A stretch of 64,000 nucleotides of DNA from an uncultured Pseudomonadales bacterium. Lineage in GTDB: Bacteria > Pseudomonadota > Gammaproteobacteria > Pseudomonadales > Azotimanducaceae. Below the pieces are notes generated by a model. It had not been told where the DNA came from and did no database searches. It saw nothing but the letters and a program-made list of their open reading frames with translations. Of the stretch, positions 60,053 to 64,000 are shown one piece after another (the stretch's first letter is position 1; each line of letters opens with the position of its first letter). The stretch covers positions 2,542,001-2,606,000 of the forward strand of contig CATOTI010000002.1 of the NCBI GenBank assembly GCA_951813295.1, written 5' to 3'. The translations under genes and the position numbers were made by a program.

Positions 60053-61780
60053 GTGTCGCGACACGTTGGAGATTGGCTCATCGAGCCCGAACACAACCGG
60101 GTCTCTCGGGGTGGCGAGTCCTCCCCACTCGAGCCCAAAGCCATGGACGTGCTGGCGTGTCTGGTCGAGCGTGCTGGCGAGGTGCTTTCGACTGACGACA
60201 TCCTCCACGAAGTGTGGGGCGAAACTGTCGTGGTCGAGCCCGGCAATGTGAGTCAGAAGATCCGAGCGATTCGAAGCGCGCTTGGTGACGACAGAAAAGA
60301 GGTTGTGCGCTATGTCTCGCGCAGGGGCTACTGCATCCCCCGCGATCTGGTCCGCAACGACAGGGCTCGAAAAATCGACGGGCAAAAGCTCACGACCGAT
60401 TCGGCCGCCAGGCGGCCCAGCATCGTTGTCGAGACGCCTATCGTCGGTACGAAAGACCTCAGCGGATTTGCCCTCATCGTTGAAGATGATCTTCGTCAAC
60501 AACTCGCGAAGAAAAACGTGGGCGTGATTGTCGCGGCATCGGCAACGACCGCGAGCTTCTTGCTGCGCACGCTTATTCGGCGGCTCGAAGGTGAGGTGCG
60601 GGTTTCCTACGAGATTGTGAGCACTACCGACAGCTCACCGGTCTGGTCGGATTCTGTACCGGCCCACTCGCTCGACGAGTTCAGCAGCGCAGAGTTGGTC
60701 GCCCGCTTGGCCGACAATGTAATCACCGTTCAAACGTGGTGCGATGAGCTAATCGACCGAGGACGATACCCCGCGGCCGTCGATGAGTTTTTTCAAGCGG
60801 GCCTCTACTTCCAAGAGCAGTCCATCAGCGGCTCGACGAACTACGCAGCGATGGCCAATCACCTTGCACGGGCCGTCGAGATCGACCCTGAGTTGACCGC
60901 CGCGCGCACGATGGTGGCGATCTGTTACACGCATCGGATGGGAGACTCGCTGCCGTTGGAGGAGTGTCGCGAAAAGGCCCATGAGCAACTCCAGGTAGCG
61001 CTTGCGACGCGAGTCGATTTCGTCCTGGCTCACGCTCTGGGACAAGTGAACCTTGCGCTCGACTTCGACTATGACGCCGCGTTGGTCAACCTCGACTACG
61101 CGAAGCGCCTCGGTGCCGATTTTGGTGTCGTGGAACAGACTCGTTCGTGGGCTTTCTTCGGCAAAGGCATGATCGACGAAGCCATCGCTTGCAAGCGCAC
61201 GGCGGTCGCGCACGGCGTACAGGCTGCGCAGATGGAGAACCTCATCGAGCTGGGTCGGCTTCACATCACGGCCGGTCGCTACGAGGAAGCCCTCGATTGG
61301 CTCACCGAAGCGTGGCGCTGCGGCGGCGAGAGGCTTGGCTACCTGCACCTACATTTCGGGCGCGCTCTGGCTTACCTCGGCGATGGGCTAGCGGCAGCGA
61401 CAAGCATAGAGTCGGCCCTTCAGTTTGGCGATCCCCGAATGGGAACGTTTGCTTCTGGTCTGGCCCTGGTTGACCGTCATGAGGACGCCCGTGCCCTGAT
61501 CGATGAGTGCACACGAAAGTGGAAGGGCACTGTGCGGTTGGACGGGAATGCGAGGGACGCCTGGGAGGTTGCGGAATCGCTGGCGGAGGCGTGCATCCAG
61601 ATCGGTGACAACGACGGTGCCTTTCGATGGCTCAGGGGGGTGAGGCCCGGGACGTTGCGTTGCGCAAAATGGCTTGATGCGATTCGAAACACGGACGGGT
61701 TTCTCGACGCGCTGACGCGTATCAAGGTCATGGAAGCGGTCCCTTCGCCGACGCGCATCCCGGGTCTCAAGTACGACTGA
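60053..61780 (+). CDS. Winged-helix (OmpR/ToxR type) regulator with TPR-like C-terminal part
   Basis: 575 residues. Residues 4-95 form an OmpR/PhoB-type winged helix (WLIEPEHNRVSRGGE, PKAMDVLACLVERAGEVL, DILHEVWGETVVVEPGNVSQKIRAIR, RRGYCIPRD). No transmembrane helix is obvious, unlike CadC. A middle alpha/beta region (about 125-225) resembles the TolB-like domain of this group. The rest (about 230-570) is helical with degenerate TPRs (MENLIELGRLHITAGRYEEALDWL). GTG 60053 with upstream AGGGGA was chosen; the frame is open to 59906 but that part looks non-coding. Target genes unknown. Confidence 0.82.
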   Translation: MSRHVGDWLIEPEHNRVSRGGESSPLEPKAMDVLACLVERAGEVLSTDDILHEVWGETVVVEPGNVSQKIRAIRSALGDDRKEVVRYVSRRGYCIPRDLVRNDRARKIDGQKLTTDSAARRPSIVVETPIVGTKDLSGFALIVEDDLRQQLAKKNVGVIVAASATTASFLLRTLIRRLEGEVRVSYEIVSTTDSSPVWSDSVPAHSLDEFSSAELVARLADNVITVQTWCDELIDRGRYPAAVDEFFQAGLYFQEQSISGSTNYAAMANHLARAVEIDPELTAARTMVAICYTHRMGDSLPLEECREKAHEQLQVALATRVDFVLAHALGQVNLALDFDYDAALVNLDYAKRLGADFGVVEQTRSWAFFGKGMIDEAIACKRTAVAHGVQAAQMENLIELGRLHITAGRYEEALDWLTEAWRCGGERLGYLHLHFGRALAYLGDGLAAATSIESALQFGDPRMGTFASGLALVDRHEDARALIDECTRKWKGTVRLDGNARDAWEVAESLAEACIQIGDNDGAFRWLRGVRPGTLRCAKWLDAIRNTDGFLDALTRIKVMEAVPSPTRIPGLKYD

Positions 61781-61933
61781 AAACCCCGCCCATAGCACCA
61801 GCACACGCGACCCTCGACGCCCCCGAAGTTGCACGACCCCTCGCCACCGGGTTGAAAGTTTCGAACCAAACCGGCGCCTTCAGCGACATAACGAGATGAA
61901 GCACGCTTAGGCGGCGGAGCGCATACTGAAAAA

Positions 61934-62839
61934 GTGCAGAAACCAATCCCAGCAGTGAAACGACCACTCGCGATCTTCAGCGCGCTTTTCGCTTTCGTTG
62001 GTCAAGCGGATGTGGACGTCGAACGAGAGGAGCACGTCGAGCCCGACGGTGTCGTCCGGATCGAGAACGTGCGCGGCGAGATCGAGGTTATTGGATGGGA
62101 CGAGTCGAAGGTCTCCGTCGTCGGTGAACTCGATGACCTGGCGCGCGAACTCGTGATTCGCGTCGATGGGCGCCGAACGCTGATCCGCGTCGAGCTACCA
62201 CGGGCGAAGCGGGGCCGCTTCTGGGGCGATGGATCCGATCTCAAGATCCGTGTGCCGCGGGGCAGCCGCGTTCATGTCGAGGGGGCGGCGTCCGATGTTT
62301 CGGTCTCGAACGTCGCCGCGCCGGTGATGGTTCGAACGGTGGCGGGGGATGTGGAACTCGACGATCTCACCGGCGCCGTTTCGGTCCGCACGGTCAGTGG
62401 TGATGTCAGCTACGAGAACGGAACGGGATCCACCAAGGTGATGACTACGAGCGGTGACATCGATCTCGAGATCGATAGCCGTGAGCTGTTGGTTCACTCG
62501 GTGTCCGGTTCCGTTCGGGCCGATCTCGATACGATTCATCGTCTCGTTGCCGAGACCGTCAATGGTCGGATCGAGGTCGATGGGCGGTTAGCGACCGAAG
62601 CGGTCGTTCGCGGCCATTCGGTCAACGGCAAACTGACGTTGGCCCTCGATGATGTGCCCGCCAATGTCCTGCTACGGGCCGGTACGGGCGGGCGTATCGA
62701 GAACGATCTCCTGCGCGGTGAGGCGGGTCTCGAGCGGCGGCGTCTTCCGGGCGACAAGGTCATCGTTCTGGAGCGGCCCGGGACGACGAGCGTGAATCTC
62801 GAGACCGTCAACGGCGAGATTCGCCTCGAGAAACGCTAG
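61934..62839 (+). CDS. DUF4097 family secreted beta-helix-like protein
   Basis: 301 residues: signal peptide (about 1-25), then a repetitive beta-solenoid-like region with stacked motifs VRTVAGDVEL, VRTVSGDVSY, VMTTSGDIDL, VHSVSGSVRA, AETVNGRIEV, GHSVNGKLTL and LETVNGEIRL. These are typical of DUF4097 (putative adhesin-like) proteins. It is exported, and the function is unknown. Start GTG 61934. The next gene starts two bases after its stop, so the two are likely co-transcribed. Confidence 0.85.
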   Translation: MQKPIPAVKRPLAIFSALFAFVGQADVDVEREEHVEPDGVVRIENVRGEIEVIGWDESKVSVVGELDDLARELVIRVDGRRTLIRVELPRAKRGRFWGDGSDLKIRVPRGSRVHVEGAASDVSVSNVAAPVMVRTVAGDVELDDLTGAVSVRTVSGDVSYENGTGSTKVMTTSGDIDLEIDSRELLVHSVSGSVRADLDTIHRLVAETVNGRIEVDGRLATEAVVRGHSVNGKLTLALDDVPANVLLRAGTGGRIENDLLRGEAGLERRRLPGDKVIVLERPGTTSVNLETVNGEIRLEKR

Positions 62840-62841
62840 CC

Positions 62842-64000
62842 GTGGCCGAGATGCGCGATTGGCGTGGTTTCTACGATGAGCTGAAGCGACGGCGGGTCAT
62901 CCGCACGGGCATGATCTACGTGGTTCTCGCGTGGCCGATCATTCAGATCGTCGACATCCTTTCGCCGGCACTCGCGCTCACCGACGACACGATCCGTTAC
63001 GTCTTGATCGCGTTCGCCGTCGGTTTGCCGATCTCGCTCGCGCTCTCGTGGCTCTTCGATTTCCGCCGCGGTCATGTCGTGAAGGCCAGCGCCGATTCGA
63101 CGGAAGCGCCGACCGGAAGCACCGGTTTCGCCATCGCGATTTCGTTTTTCATCGTGATCGGCGTACTGCTCTATTTTCAAACGCAGGACGAGTTCGTCGA
63201 GGTGGCGCCTGTCGCGATGGCCCCGGTCGCGAGTGAGCGGTCGATCGCCGTTCTGCCTTTTGTGCCGTTCAGTGAGGACGCCGAGGACGAATACTTCGCG
63301 GACGGACTCACGGAAGAGCTACTGAACGTCCTGTCGAAGATCGAAGGGCTCGATGTGATCGCGCGGACGACTTCCTTCGCCTACAAAGGCGTTTCGAAGC
63401 CCGTGAGTACGATTGGCCAGGAACTCGAAGTCGGGTCGATCCTCGAGGGGAGCGTCAGACGATCGGATACCGACAATCGCGTTCGGATCACCGCACAGCT
63501 GATCGACGTCGCGTCCGGGACGCACCTCTGGTCGCAGAACTTCGACCGCGAATTTCGTGGCGTTCTCGAAATCCAGGACGAAATCGCGCGTGCTGTCGCG
63601 GACGAACTGGAACTCCGTCTTGTCGCCGGGGCCGATACGCTGAATGCTCGTCCGGAACGGGCGGTCGCGCTGGCACGTGGACACTCCGAGCTCGCCTATC
63701 GCACGCGCGACGGTGTGATGAACGCTATCGCGTTTTTCCGTGATGCCGTCGAGCAGGATCCCGACTATCTGATGAGTCATACCGCACTCGCCAAGGCGTA
63801 TGCGCTGGGCATCGACTACGCCGATCTACCGCGCGACGAGATGATCAAGCGCGCCGAGCGGTCGCTCGCGACGGCGGAGGCGATCGACGCGGACGCCGCC
63901 GACGTTCATGCGACACGCGGCCTGATCGACATGTTCCGTTTCAAAATTCCGGCCGCCAAAGTATCGTTCGAGCTGGCGCTTGCCCGTAACCCGAGCGATG
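62842..64000 (+). CDS. Membrane protein with TolB/FlgO-like and TPR domains (cut by window end)
   Basis: The frame is open from GTG 62842 to the window edge (386 codons). A short cytoplasmic start (DWRGFYDELKRRRVIRTG) is followed by helices at about 25-45, 52-70 and 92-112. A TolB-like/FlgO domain (IAVLPFVPFSEDAEDEYFADGLTEELLNVLSKI) extends to about 255, and TPR-like helices follow from about 275. This architecture is common next to winged-helix or adenylate-cyclase-like sensors in proteobacteria. ATG 62851 is an alternative start. The C-terminus is not in the window. Confidence 0.85.
   Translation, partial: MAEMRDWRGFYDELKRRRVIRTGMIYVVLAWPIIQIVDILSPALALTDDTIRYVLIAFAVGLPISLALSWLFDFRRGHVVKASADSTEAPTGSTGFAIAISFFIVIGVLLYFQTQDEFVEVAPVAMAPVASERSIAVLPFVPFSEDAEDEYFADGLTEELLNVLSKIEGLDVIARTTSFAYKGVSKPVSTIGQELEVGSILEGSVRRSDTDNRVRITAQLIDVASGTHLWSQNFDREFRGVLEIQDEIARAVADELELRLVAGADTLNARPERAVALARGHSELAYRTRDGVMNAIAFFRDAVEQDPDYLMSHTALAKAYALGIDYADLPRDEMIKRAERSLATAEAIDADAADVHATRGLIDMFRFKIPAAKVSFELALARNPSD

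Overview
The window is GC-rich, densely coded bacterial chromosome with many 4-bp ATGA overlaps. Bacterioferritin, Fur, HlyD/RND efflux, DUF6491 secreted proteins and DUF4159/DUF4175/MoxR genes together suggest a free-living, probably marine or environmental gammaproteobacterium (or a close pseudomonadotal lineage). The taxon is an inference. I found no rRNA or tRNA genes.

Layout. 1-10 kb: the tail of an outer-membrane protein, small genes, an SSS symporter, a class III CoA-transferase, a GST, then a serine hydrolase / M32 carboxypeptidase / sirtuin run and two DUF6491-type secreted proteins. 10-18 kb: a non-homologous end-joining locus with LigD divergent from Ku. Ku is followed by a MerR-TPR regulator, a DUF2868/DUF3482 GTPase pair and an M48 peptidase with a TerB-like tail. 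18-22 kb: an ECF sigma / anti-sigma / coiled-coil periplasmic operon, then a bacterioferritin gene with a Fur box and a nearby fur gene; a duplicated, hairpin-rich segment separates bfr and fur. 22-29.5 kb: hydrolases, an oligopeptide-type double ATPase, Ldh2-type dehydrogenase, SMP-30, cysteine synthase and a second serine hydrolase. 29.5-38 kb: an RND efflux operon headed by a GntR/FadR regulator with two palindromic operators, divergent from a secreted M20 amidohydrolase.

37.8-41.2 kb is a mobile, repeat-rich island. A degenerate repeat of about 23 bp with core TGGGAAG, followed by a G/C-tract hairpin, occurs at both edges in opposite orientation. An IS1111/IS110-type element interrupts the left copy, and an IS256-family element with a 9-bp target duplication sits between the two copies.

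The most notable gene is just beyond this island. A redoxin/peroxiredoxin-like gene (41223-41705) carries one in-frame TGA exactly where the family has the first Cys of its CPYC active site. A bacterial SECIS-like stem-loop lies at the expected distance downstream. This is a strong candidate selenoprotein (U-x-x-C) that ordinary gene calling would truncate.

41.7-58.8 kb, minus strand: a metzincin-like metalloprotease and a phytoene-desaturase-like oxidoreductase, preceded in transcription order by an eight-gene coupled operon. In that order it encodes DUF4159, a VWA membrane protein, a caspase-like protein without a catalytic Cys but with an EF-hand loop, a TPR/HEAAH gluzincin-like protein, MoxR, DUF58, BatA-VWA and DUF4175. 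58.9-64 kb: a decayed gene, a small secreted protein, a winged-helix/TPR regulator, a DUF4097 protein and a TolB-like/TPR membrane protein cut by the window end.
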